Source: Zarea fungicola
Lineage: Eukaryota > Ascomycota > Sordariomycetes > Hypocreales > Cordycipitaceae
Reading direction: 5' to 3'
Assembly: GCA_900169235.1 (NCBI GenBank)
Contig: FWCC01000376.1
Location: 1-42,554, forward strand
Length of the DNA: 42,554 bases
The notes under the pieces were generated by a model. That model was not told the origin of the DNA. It saw only the letters and a list, made by a program, of their open reading frames with translations, and searched no databases. Position 1 is the first letter of the stretch, and each line of letters starts with the position of its first letter. Below, one piece after another: positions 20,946-30,177 of this stretch. Both the position numbers and the translations under genes were made by a program.

Positions 20946-22280
20946 ATGGCATCCACTTCTTCAGTCAACTTCCTTCTCGACCCACCGAACACAGGGCATC
21001 AAGTCCCGATGTCACAGAAGGGACCTGCCGCTGATCCTGTTTCACACTCGCCGGTGACATCCCTTGCCAGCTATGAAGAGGTCTCCCCGGGCACGCGTCC
21101 AGCAAAATTCGGCCATCAGACTGTTCTACAAACGCAAGAGGTTTCAACAGGGAATGGGCACACATTGGGACCGAATAACCAAGGTGAACGTCTTGGGATA
21201 TCTAGTATCCTGAACCCGGCTGAAGCATGTGCAAATACTCGTGAAGGAAGACATCGACAGCACTGGCAGCAGTCGGGTCACGTTGCCAGGTCACGTACCT
21301 TAGTGAGCACCATGCCAAAACCTCAAGGACAACTACCGATTTCAGGGAGAAACTCGCCGGCTATAGGATATCCGTTTGCTCCAACGAATGAGAGACGGCC
21401 ACCTAGTCCCGAATCGTCACAAGGAAACACTCACCCCGAGACTGAATTGAGACGACTGCAGCTCCAGTCTGGCACTGCTGGCGGCGGGCCAGCATGGCCA
21501 GATATGATACCTCGGCCGGGTCTTGGAGGCCCAATGCTAAAATCGGACGGGCAGCAAGCTTTTATGACTCTGCCAGGCAGCGAAATACCAATTCCAGTTC
21601 AGGTCGATTACTCCCAGGCGTCTAAGAAAGCTGACGAGAAACGCCTGCGAAATGCAAAAGCCTCAACTCGGCACCGGAGGAAGAAGAAGGACATGCAGGA
21701 GGAGAATATTCGTATGCTGCAGGATCTCAAAGACGAGCAAGGAGGCATGGCTCAACAGATATCTGCCCTCACTCGTCAGCGAGACTTTTATCGCGAGGAA
21801 CGAAACCGCCTGCGAGATATCGTGCTCCATACCCCAGCAATCAGCCAGCACGCATCCGGTCCGCCAAGTCCAATTCTAGCCAGGAGTGTCACCTCGTATG
21901 CGGACCACAGTCCCGCTGCCGGTCAGCCACAGCCCTTAACTACGCCGGCGCAAGGCTATCTGAGCGACGCGTTATCGGTAGAGAGGCCATCGCAGTGGCG
22001 GAGGACTTGTGATCATACTGAGTACGCGGCCAATTATTCGACTCAACCTGGCTCACCACCGACAACCCCGCCCCCGATGCAGAGTCACGACCCGGGTATG
22101 CCACCAAGACCGATGTCTGCACACCCAACAACACATCAGGAAAGACTTCCATCTCTGAGGGCCATCGACGGCGCAGCGCAACCTTCTCATGAGATACATA
22201 CCAGACACAGCACTCACGAAAGAGACCAAGTGACAGTAGATTGGCGACTATCTCATCCCAAACCCTATGAAACTGACTGA
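20946..22280 (+). CDS. bZIP transcription factor
   Basis: Intronless, 444 aa. The basic region is at ~228-248, KADEKRLRNAKASTRHRRKK, with the N-x2-A-S-x-R core of DNA-contacting residues. A predicted coiled coil follows (~250-292), ending DFYREERNRLRDIV, a stretch common to a fungal bZIP subfamily. The leucine heptads are weak, with Met/Leu/Ile mixtures. A short motif LGISSILNPAE at ~83-93 also recurs in fungal regulators. The remainder is Pro/Ser/Gln-rich and probably disordered activation sequence. The protein should bind DNA as a dimer in the nucleus. Its targets are unknown, and no adjacent biosynthetic genes suggest a cluster regulator. Confidence 0.85.
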   Translation: MASTSSVNFLLDPPNTGHQVPMSQKGPAADPVSHSPVTSLASYEEVSPGTRPAKFGHQTVLQTQEVSTGNGHTLGPNNQGERLGISSILNPAEACANTREGRHRQHWQQSGHVARSRTLVSTMPKPQGQLPISGRNSPAIGYPFAPTNERRPPSPESSQGNTHPETELRRLQLQSGTAGGGPAWPDMIPRPGLGGPMLKSDGQQAFMTLPGSEIPIPVQVDYSQASKKADEKRLRNAKASTRHRRKKKDMQEENIRMLQDLKDEQGGMAQQISALTRQRDFYREERNRLRDIVLHTPAISQHASGPPSPILARSVTSYADHSPAAGQPQPLTTPAQGYLSDALSVERPSQWRRTCDHTEYAANYSTQPGSPPTTPPPMQSHDPGMPPRPMSAHPTTHQERLPSLRAIDGAAQPSHEIHTRHSTHERDQVTVDWRLSHPKPYETD

Positions 22281-23893
22281 GCGGCACCTCACCACATCTA
22301 CAACCACCAGCGATAAACCGACCTGTTTAAGATGTTCACCACGGCGTCAACAGAAGCAGTAGACCGCCCTTTGAGTTCCCGTGTTCACGACGAGTTCCGC
22401 TTACATGGATATTTTTGACCATACTCGACACTTTTTAATTTATGAAACTCTTCTATTTTCAAAGCCATTTTGCATCCAGACAACCTCTCGAGACTCCAAA
22501 GCGAGCGATATAGAGTGATTTGACGGAACAAGCGGCGGTACGGTACTCGCAGGTGACACGTATTTATTTGGGCGGGATTATGTTGATTTTTATTTTATTT
22601 TACCCGTTTTGTTTTCCATTTCTGTTTTCCTTTGTTTGAATTTTGCATTTTTGGCTTGCGCTGGAGTTGAACCAAAAGAAACACACGGCTGAAAAAAGGC
22701 AGAACACTCCAAAACTGAGATGACACGGGGCAAACCTCACTCTTCAAAGAACTTGGCATTATTCTGGATTGGTGGTTTGATTTTGTCATTGTATTGATTT
22801 AACTCTCGATTTACTCTGCTTTTTTTGGGCGTCTATTCGCCACACGGAGGAGTAAGTTTATGGCCTGGCTTCTTGGACGTATGTGGAATATACACCCGAT
22901 CGAATCATGGCTATGGTTTTATAGCTTAAAATATTACTTCATTAATGATAGCTTCACGGCTTTGGTTTGCCAGACCTTAAACGTGCCAGCGGTATTAACT
23001 TGCAAGCACGATATTATTGCTGGGTATGATCTGCGACTTGTTTACGGGGAGTGTAATAATGGAGCGCAGTTTTTCAGGGATTTGGACGTAATTGAAGGAG
23101 TTGCAATTCGGTGGACGAGGGATGTAAATTTGTTTATCAAGCACGCGTTCGGGGTACGAGGCAGTGGAGGTAATAGGGATTAAATGGAAATAAATTAATG
23201 TCATTGACCTAGACGGCATGTATTGGATGCTAGGGATATCCGGCCACGGCTGGTTATTACTTGATTTTTATGGTCTCTGTGGCCGAGTGGTTACCTAGCA
23301 CCCTCGTCCTTCCAATTGATGTGCTTGAAATCATTTTAACTAATAAGCCTCGGCACTGATCCCCACATTACGGACGTGACCAACCACTGTAAGGCACTCT
23401 TCAATAAATCTGGAAGTCAAGCCGAATTAAATCTTGTAGCCATGGATCCTGCTCCTTTGCAACTTTACGTGATACTTTCAAAGACCATTCAGTCTGTCAA
23501 ACTTTCCCACCGACCGTCCATGGGGAAACGATAGCGTCAAATTCTCTACGAAGCCAAGTGGCCATTTGCTGGTAGGTGATGCTTGATCTGGTAGCCAACC
23601 TGTGCTTCAGCCACATATTGTCGGCTATAACAAACGAGTATATTAATAGTAGCATTCTAACGTAACTAGTAGAAGTTATCAAATCACTATAATACCAACA
23701 ATAGTACGAACCAAGTCACCAACCCATCGCAGCCGTGCCTGTAGGCGTCGCGCATTGTGCATTTGCATCCCACTTCTCCCCCAAGTACTTCATTGTCCAT
23801 CGAAGGAGTTGCAGGGGCTGCCCTGGCCCCGCGACTAACGGTGCATAATGCCTGTGTTTGCTGTAGCGTTGGCCGCGGCGTCGGCCAATCAGA
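22281..23893. other. Intergenic; one short ORF and a tRNA-like 5' half
   Basis: AT-rich around 22570-22830. A plus-strand frame at 22860-23183 (107 aa) starts with ATG but has no recognised feature; I do not call it a gene. At 23273-23293 the sequence resembles the acceptor and D arm of a serine tRNA, but no T arm follows. Confidence 0.4.
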
Positions 23894-25189
23894 CTACCAA
23901 TCTAAAACCGCCGCCACCTGGTCGCTGGTTGGAGGTGTCCAGTCTTCTTTGATGTTCATCAGCTCCACCCTTCCATATTTATCACTCTCTGCCTGCTTCA
24001 GATCGTCGACACGCCGGTTGTGTGGGTTGAGCATCTTGTACAAGAGCGCGGGGCTTGGTCCATTTGTCACAAGCTTTGTTTCTTTGATCTCGGTCACATC
24101 ATGGATATCATTGTTGCCTCTGTATGCGTTGTCGATGTACCGGAGAGAGAGTAAGGCCTCCTCGTCCATATTCTCAGTCATTGCCACAATCTGGATACAG
24201 AACTCGCCCCCTCCAAGCTCTATATCGCCCTCGGCTTTTTTTGCTGTCTTCCTGCTTTGTAATGCGATGATCTGTTTTGCCTCGTGCATCTGTAGCGGAG
24301 AGCCCGTCAACAGTATGACGGTAGTTGGCTTTGCCACTCGGCTACTTTTGAGTCGCAGGTAGCGCTGAACTTCCCGCTCCACTGTGAAGTAGAGGCTGTT
24401 AGACAAAGCTGGCTGCTTCTTGCTCTCCTGGACAGCTGAATCATACTCCTTTCGAAGCTTGTCTGGATCTATCTTGCGTTGATGAAAAATTTGCCGGACC
24501 GAGTTTTGCTCACTCCGAACACAGCACAGTAACTGATCGAACTTCTCCTGTGCTTCTCTTTCGAGTTGCCCTTTTTCTGGCAAGTCCAATTTATTGATAA
24601 ACTCTTCGAGACCCATTTCCTTCAGTATTTTAGACTGCTGGACAAGGCGCTTCGCCGCGCCCCAGCTCTCTGCGGTTCGCACCGTCTCTAACTCATGTGC
24701 TTTACTCTGCTCCTCGTCCGTGAGCTGGCAATTGTTCGGGTTGCTGTAATTCGTGAAGGAAATTTCCATATTTGACCCTGAGGCTTTTCCGATGTTGAGC
24801 AAATAAGACGCCAGGAACTTATGTGCCTTCATGGTGGTCGGTCGTTGCTTGTCGTTGTTGTCCATAATTAGCCTCACATCCCTCTGGTAAAACATGTTGA
24901 GGCCGCCACGGATGCCATGATCGCCTCCAAGCCTGTTCGTATCCTTTGTAACCTGCAGAAGTGCACGGATGGACCGTTCGTCGACTGGGCTGTAGGTGGG
25001 TGGTGGGCAACAATCACCGCCTTGAGGTTTAGGATCTGCAACATCGACCGATTGAACCTGTCTTGCGCTGCGAGGCAGGGCTTTCGATCCTTTGTCTCGA
25101 TCAGCCTCAAAATTTAACTCTGGCTCTGATCTTCTTGCCTCCTGCCCATTATTTTCCGAGAAGCGGTGGAGCAATCTTCTAATACCCAT
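23894..25189 (-). CDS. von Willebrand A-like protein with degenerate MIDAS
   Basis: Intronless, 431 aa. The layout follows fungal vWA proteins: a charged N-terminus, then DTNRLGGDHGIRGGLNMFYQR (about 83-103) leading into the first strand RLIMD, a helix, a strand with EISFTNYSN, and a late strand TTVILLTGSP (289-298). A block with IQIVAM and RYIDNAYRGNNDIHDV (~350-365) corresponds to the usual iqfv...LDD...DivD ending. Where active vWA domains have D-x-S-x-S, this one has D110-N-N-D-K, and the usual T-D-G is T-G-S. About 100 extra residues (~155-255), Glu/Lys-rich and helical, are inserted in the middle. The metal-binding role is probably lost, which suggests a protein-interaction role. Assignment rests on pattern only. 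Confidence 0.6.
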   Translation of the reverse strand: MGIRRLLHRFSENNGQEARRSEPELNFEADRDKGSKALPRSARQVQSVDVADPKPQGGDCCPPPTYSPVDERSIRALLQVTKDTNRLGGDHGIRGGLNMFYQRDVRLIMDNNDKQRPTTMKAHKFLASYLLNIGKASGSNMEISFTNYSNPNNCQLTDEEQSKAHELETVRTAESWGAAKRLVQQSKILKEMGLEEFINKLDLPEKGQLEREAQEKFDQLLCCVRSEQNSVRQIFHQRKIDPDKLRKEYDSAVQESKKQPALSNSLYFTVEREVQRYLRLKSSRVAKPTTVILLTGSPLQMHEAKQIIALQSRKTAKKAEGDIELGGGEFCIQIVAMTENMDEEALLSLRYIDNAYRGNNDIHDVTEIKETKLVTNGPSPALLYKMLNPHNRRVDDLKQAESDKYGRVELMNIKEDWTPPTSDQVAAVLDW

Positions 25190-27903
25190 TGTGCAAGTGC
25201 AATTAAGTGTCTTGTGAAAGAATGGTGTGTGACGGGTGAAAGTGCTAATGGTCCGATCAATATTGGGGCGAAATTTTCTTATAGATGCAAGACAAAAATG
25301 GCGATGGTTTGGATCACCAGGCCAGAAAGTGCAAATTCCTCCCTAAATATACAATTTCGTGCCATGGGCGCAGCAAGTAGATTTAGTGGTCGAAGCCATT
25401 GGCTCGCATAGCCATCCTTGCTGCGCCTTAACAGGGCCTCATTACAAGGGCGGGCCGTGCTGTCCTTGGGTCGACAAGGTGGAATATTATGCGGCGAGGC
25501 AGACGGAAATCCCAGAGTTGGCTGACAACCTGGAATTGAACCAAGGCAAAATGTGGTACCATCTCAAGTTTGGCCCAAGTTGCCATCTATCAGACAGCTG
25601 TAACAGCTCCAGACTAATTGAAGCATCCATACGTTGGATAAAATACGGAATAGAATACTGTAATAGTAACATCTTTCAATAAATTTCCCAATATTTCTTT
25701 CCCCGGTGACATTTTTATATTCACAATCTGGTTGCGGTGTGGAGCATGTTGACCCTCGCTCTTGCATTTTTTTTACCACATAAGCCCCTGACGTGGTGAA
25801 ATCATACTGCCTGTGCCTCTAGCCTTGTGGGGACGCTCTTTGGAAGTTAGCTTGTTGTAGAATTGCGCTGATAGACTAAGGGATGAGAGACAAGGAACGA
25901 GGGAAATGAGTCGATCAGCATAATGATCACGACTACGGTTGGCCAGGCAGCGCTCTCCCTGTAACGTGCTAAACTGTCGTGGGTGCCCGAAGCGTGGCTA
26001 GCAGTGTGGCAGTGTTTGGCAGTCCGGCATCTGCTGTGAGTGCATGTTTTTACTTTTCATTTGCAATCATGATTGGTTAACGTTGTTGTGGTCCTCCATA
26101 TATTTAGCCCAAGGGAAGGCATATTTCCTATTGAAACGTTCTTTACCGTGCGCGTCTTTCGGCGGTGCCATGATGGCTGTAGATGAAGTTGTTGAGATCG
26201 TCTTTTTTAGGTAGCAAGTGTATTAGCAGGAAGCTTCACTGCGTGCATTAAGCCATCCGGCTTTAGGAATGGCTCGATCAGAGAGCAGCTAATTACACCG
26301 CAGGCATCAAGCGGATCTAATGTAAGTAGCTGCTTGACACTGCGTTTACAAAAGTAGATGTAGGTTGTACGGTTCATGGTTGGTGCGAAACGCGCGTTAT
26401 GGCGGGTGGAACAGGCAACCCTACTACCCCTCTCGCCAGCCAGCCAGCCTTTCTCCATTGCAACGTGCCTCTGCGGATCTATGACTGCGCCTCCCCAGCC
26501 TTGGGAGAGCCTTGTCTGCCCATGTCGGCTTTGGCCCTTGTCACTCAGGAGACGATTTTCAACTTTGGGAACTACACAATGGCGAAAACCCGGAAGACAT
26601 GGCGCGACCTGGTTCCGATACCATGGGCTCCCTCATAAAATCAGTGCCGAGCGAAAGTTCACGCGAGTTTTGGCGCAAGTTAAGAGTTACACGCAGAAAT
26701 CAGGCACTGTAGTAAGTACAGCCATGTATGATGTAAGGCCCTGCGCGTTTTGCAACCCGTTTCAGACAATAAGGGGGCAACACAATGATTTGGCCTCCGC
26801 TGTATCATTGCGGATTCGCCAGATACTCTGTGTCTGATAACCCATTTCCATACCTGTTACGAAATGAATGTCCGTTCTGGGAGTAAGACGGAGACAACTA
26901 GGGCTAGTGCAAAAGAAGGGGGGTTCCGACAAGTCTGTGATTTTGCGAGCCGGGAAGAGGCGAGTTGGGGGGGTACGGCCAGGTTGGTTGTTCTTTGGAA
27001 TACGCTTGATTCGGCGGACATCTCTCGGACAGCCTCACGCACACGCCAGTTTCGACGATAGCAGCCAACCTATCGCAGACAAGCATAGGACTGAGGCCTG
27101 GTTATTACTGTCTCACTCGCGCGCTGATGATATGCCCCATGATGCCTCTCAATGGTCGTATCCTAGAGCTAGAAATGTTTCACCTTTCTCCTAGCGGAAT
27201 TTTCAAATGACAGAATGGAACAGGTTTAGCGTGCCCTCATGTGTGGTTGTTGACTTGATGTGGGAGGTGGCGTAGAAGCTGGTAGCGCACCGCAGCTGAT
27301 TGGCAATATAGAGCGATTCAGGAAAGGCCATGAGAGCGGTAATGGAGCCACAACAAAGAAATTGAACTTCTCATTGCAAGTCGCCACTATGATACTATGG
27401 AAAATGCGACTGTAACCTACCTGTGGTTGCAGGGACCACTCACGCTCAAGATTTTTTGGGCAAGTGTTCCTGTCAAGTTGGGCTGCATACTAGTGGCGTA
27501 CTATAGTACATCATGTAGCTGGTGGTTTGATACAAGACAAGGTTCCCTATCGTCATGGCATGGGAAATAAAGGAAATTTAGAAATACGGAGGCTCTTTTC
27601 CTCTCTGTGCGTCGGATGGAGGCGTAGAAACGTTGGTTCAGCCCCGCGCAGCCTCACGCCTTTGGGAGATCCAGTGATTCTAGCAGGTGACCATAGTGTG
27701 TACTCTATTATCATAGCTACCTAGTTAGAGTTCCCAGGTGCGAGGAGAAGGGGAATAGCGATACGGAACGACTACAGAACGAGTATGGTACTCGCACTAC
27801 ATTGAAACGCAGTAGTTATTTTCCGATTCATGCCCGCCATGCTGTAGAGTTAATACCAATCTCTTCCAAGCTAGTGGTAGATGGTCCTATCAAACCCCGT
27901 GTA
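25190..27903. other. Long intergenic region with repeat remnants
   Basis: In 2.7 kb I find no frame I would call a gene. Frames at 26376-26837 and 26868-27194 lack motifs. Two remnants stand out: the word shared with 17.1 kb at 26546-26572, and 26975-27065, which is similar to 29664-29745. The region may be decayed repeat DNA. Confidence 0.45.
26975..27065. repeat. Dispersed repeat fragment (partner at 29664-29745)
   Basis: ACGGCCAGG(T/A)TGGTTGTTCTTTG, AATACGCT(T/C)GATT and CTCTCGGAC...CAGTTTCGAC are shared, in the same orientation, with 29664-29745. On the minus strand both translate to related stretches (SSVFQRTT and SSVLQRTT), so the parent element may once have been coding. Confidence 0.6.
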
Positions 27904-28212
27904 CTTGCACATTTGTAACTGGAGCACTCCTCCATCCCCGAGTCGCCGTTTTGTGTTTGATTTCGCACAATACTCGATTGTTTAAATCTAATGATAGTCT
28001 GGCTGCCTGCTACTACATAAAAATTAGAGGCCCTTCTACGGCGTGCGGCATTTGACTTGAGAGAACCCGATACACGAAGGGTCGTGATTTTTCGGCTGTG
28101 AGGCCGTCCTCCGTACAGCCGTGTTCTAAATTCGTCGCCCAAGATTCCAGTTTCACAAGCTCCTGCTCTCGTCGCGATAGGTCGGTCCAAGCCTGTCGCA
28201 GAAAACCGGCAA
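27904..28212 (-). pseudogene. 310-bp copied fragment of the F-box locus (3' part)
   Basis: Bases 27904-28212 match 15563-15872 with scattered substitutions. The copy includes the end of the F-box gene (LSRREQELVKLES, NLEHG, LTAEKSR, SSQMPHAV) plus 3' flank up to CTTGCACATTTG. The rest of the F-box gene is absent: after 28212 the sequence becomes unrelated, and the joined minus-strand frame continues to 28339 (MDLFWQPDVK...). It is most likely a dead segmental duplicate, though the chimeric frame of 108 codons is open. Confidence 0.75.
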
Positions 28213-28356
28213 TTGTAGTTGGGATGCTTTTCGGACTATCGTGCGCAGAGTTTGGAGACGAGTCAGGGGCGAGAGTCACAGTAAGGGAACTAATACGATG
28301 TAAATATCGCTTAACATCTGGCTGCCAAAACAAGTCCATAGTATTAATACACCAGC

Positions 28357-29163
28357 CTACTGTCGTCGTCTGAAACCAAGAATCTTATCAAATCCCGAAA
28401 GTTTATGGTTTGGAGACGTATCCTCTCTTACCCATTCATACTGCGACGGCTCACCGGCATGAAAGACTACATTAAAACCACCCGGCCGTACATGTCGTAT
28501 CCTAACACAACAGATTTTTGCAATTGACTCCATCCGGTCAACATTCGGTCCATCTAAAACTCCACTAATGGATGAATCCAGGTATTCGTCGGTCTCCCAA
28601 CCCATGGTAATAACAGAAGTGCGGAGTCGATTATTATCGCTGTAGAAAAGCCGTCTTGGATCATGTACGAAAATCTCTCCATCTTCTCCTTCCCGGATCC
28701 CATCCTCCGGCGTCTTATCTTCCGGTTTCTTATCTTCCCGCTTCTTATATTCCCGCTTCTTATATTCCCGCTTCCCATCTTTCCACCCCTTATCCTCGTA
28801 TTGAATAGCTTCGGATACGTTCAAAGTAATGCCAGATTCGTGTAAATAGATTTCCCGCTTCTTATCATCGTATGAATGCGACCGCAGGCTTTTGAAGAAA
28901 GTTTTTTGAAGATAACGCGCTTCTCCGGTATTGTCATGTAGCACTACAGCGAAGTAGCTGCCTTGTGTGTAGCCCGCCAAAACTTTTCGTAGATCCGAGC
29001 CTATTAAGTTTACGGACGGCAAGATAATATTATCACCCTTTATTTTCGAAAGCTCGTCGGTCCACTCATTAGATCTGTCTTTGAAAATATATTCACAAAT
29101 GCGATGGTCACCGAATCGTTGACACGATCGGCGTATGTCATCAGGAGACTGCATTATCGTCAT
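28357..29163 (-). CDS. Hypothetical protein with a KKREY-type pentapeptide repeat
   Basis: Intronless, 268 aa from ATG at 29163. The middle (~130-160) is a 15-bp tandem repeat giving KKREYKKREYKKREDKKPED and on, strongly charged. The flanks are ordinary-looking: an N-terminal part with DDIRRSCQRFGDHRI, a C-terminal part with RRLFYSDNNRLRTSVITMGW and ICCVRIRHVRPGGFNVVFHAG. No signal peptide, membrane segment or family was recognised. Non-repeat parts have balanced composition, which supports a genuine gene. The repeat number is likely to vary among strains. Confidence 0.55.
   Translation of the reverse strand: MTIMQSPDDIRRSCQRFGDHRICEYIFKDRSNEWTDELSKIKGDNIILPSVNLIGSDLRKVLAGYTQGSYFAVVLHDNTGEARYLQKTFFKSLRSHSYDDKKREIYLHESGITLNVSEAIQYEDKGWKDGKREYKKREYKKREDKKPEDKTPEDGIREGEDGEIFVHDPRRLFYSDNNRLRTSVITMGWETDEYLDSSISGVLDGPNVDRMESIAKICCVRIRHVRPGGFNVVFHAGEPSQYEWVREDTSPNHKLSGFDKILGFRRRQ
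28700..28778. repeat. 15-bp coding minisatellite
   Basis: Five or so diverged copies of a 15-bp unit (plus strand CTTCTTATATTCCCG) run through the hypothetical gene, keeping frame. Confidence 0.75.
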
Positions 29164-30177
29164 CGTTTACAACCGCAGTAGTGGCACTTCGTATGTCTTA
29201 TATGTACTTACCAACCGGTAATATTAATACTGCCAGTCTCTACGCATTGCGAAAGGTAATAGCCAGCAACGGAGTGGCCAGAACTGCAACCCGAATTCAC
29301 ATTTCCGTCAGATTACAGCTCGACGCAAGCAAACATCCGGAAAACAGAAATCGGTGTGGCGGAATTCCCTACTTTGAAATTTTAACAGACGTCGGTTTTG
29401 GCTACCATCTATGGAGCCGATTATGGCGTCCGCGCCCTCAAGCTGGACTTTGCGGCTTTCTCTTTCCACCACCCACCACCGGTTATTTCTCAGAACTTGA
29501 CTCTCCACAAGACGCCGCAGGGAGAACTTCATCCGATGCCCCAATAACAATGGTACCAATTCGTACGGCGCTCGTTAGGACCCTTGCATGCAATGGAATG
29601 CGTAAAGTGTCGCACTGAGCAATGGTGGTCCATGCCTGCATTCATACATCAAGACGGAAACGGCCAGGATGGTTGTTCTTTGTAATACGCTCGATTTGGC
29701 GGGTTTCTCTCGGACTACCAGTTTCGACAAATGTAGCCACAAGCTGCCGTTGCTCACGGTGTTGACCGACCAAAGCCCGCATCCGGGTCCACGGCCACGC
29801 TGCTTGGACAAACAAGTGGACGGCTAGAGCATCAGACGCCGCAAATAGTAGTAACTCGTATCGAAATACACGACAAAAGAAAGAACTGTGTAGTAGTAAT
29901 GTAGCTGCCTAAAGAGCTTGTAAGGTATTTACGCACTGTACCGGTCTTTTCACTTCATCGATAGGCACCATGGATGTCTGCCTCAGAAGACGTGTCACGT
30001 GTGTCCTGTATTGGATCCTTTGTCGACGTGTTCCATACCAGTACAGAGCCACGCGGCGTAGGCAGTAGCTAGGTTGACAGCGTACCCAAAGCCAACAGTG
30101 GCTGATTCACTTCACATATAACTAAAGTAGTTGTATCCTTCCACAATATTTTCATACCCCATTAATGAGTCTCCACT
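29164..30177. other. Intergenic, includes the second dispersed repeat fragment
   Basis: Bases 29664-29745 match 26975-27065. A plus-strand frame at 29181-29618 (145 codons) has no recognised feature and I do not support it. The right end is the promoter of the Cys/His-cluster gene. Confidence 0.4.

Noticed and set aside
25522..25593. 72-nt tRNA-like segment on the minus strand
   Set aside because: The acceptor ends and T arm pair (with wobble) and the length fits, but the D arm and anticodon stems do not pair, base 8 is not U and the would-be anticodon GGU is atypical; chance is more likely.
26376..26837. 153-codon plus-strand ORF
   Set aside because: Several overlapping frames of similar length, no motif, no homologous copy in frame, and repeat words inside.
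29181..29618. 145-codon plus-strand ORF
   Set aside because: No recognisable motif and no supporting splice or promoter context.
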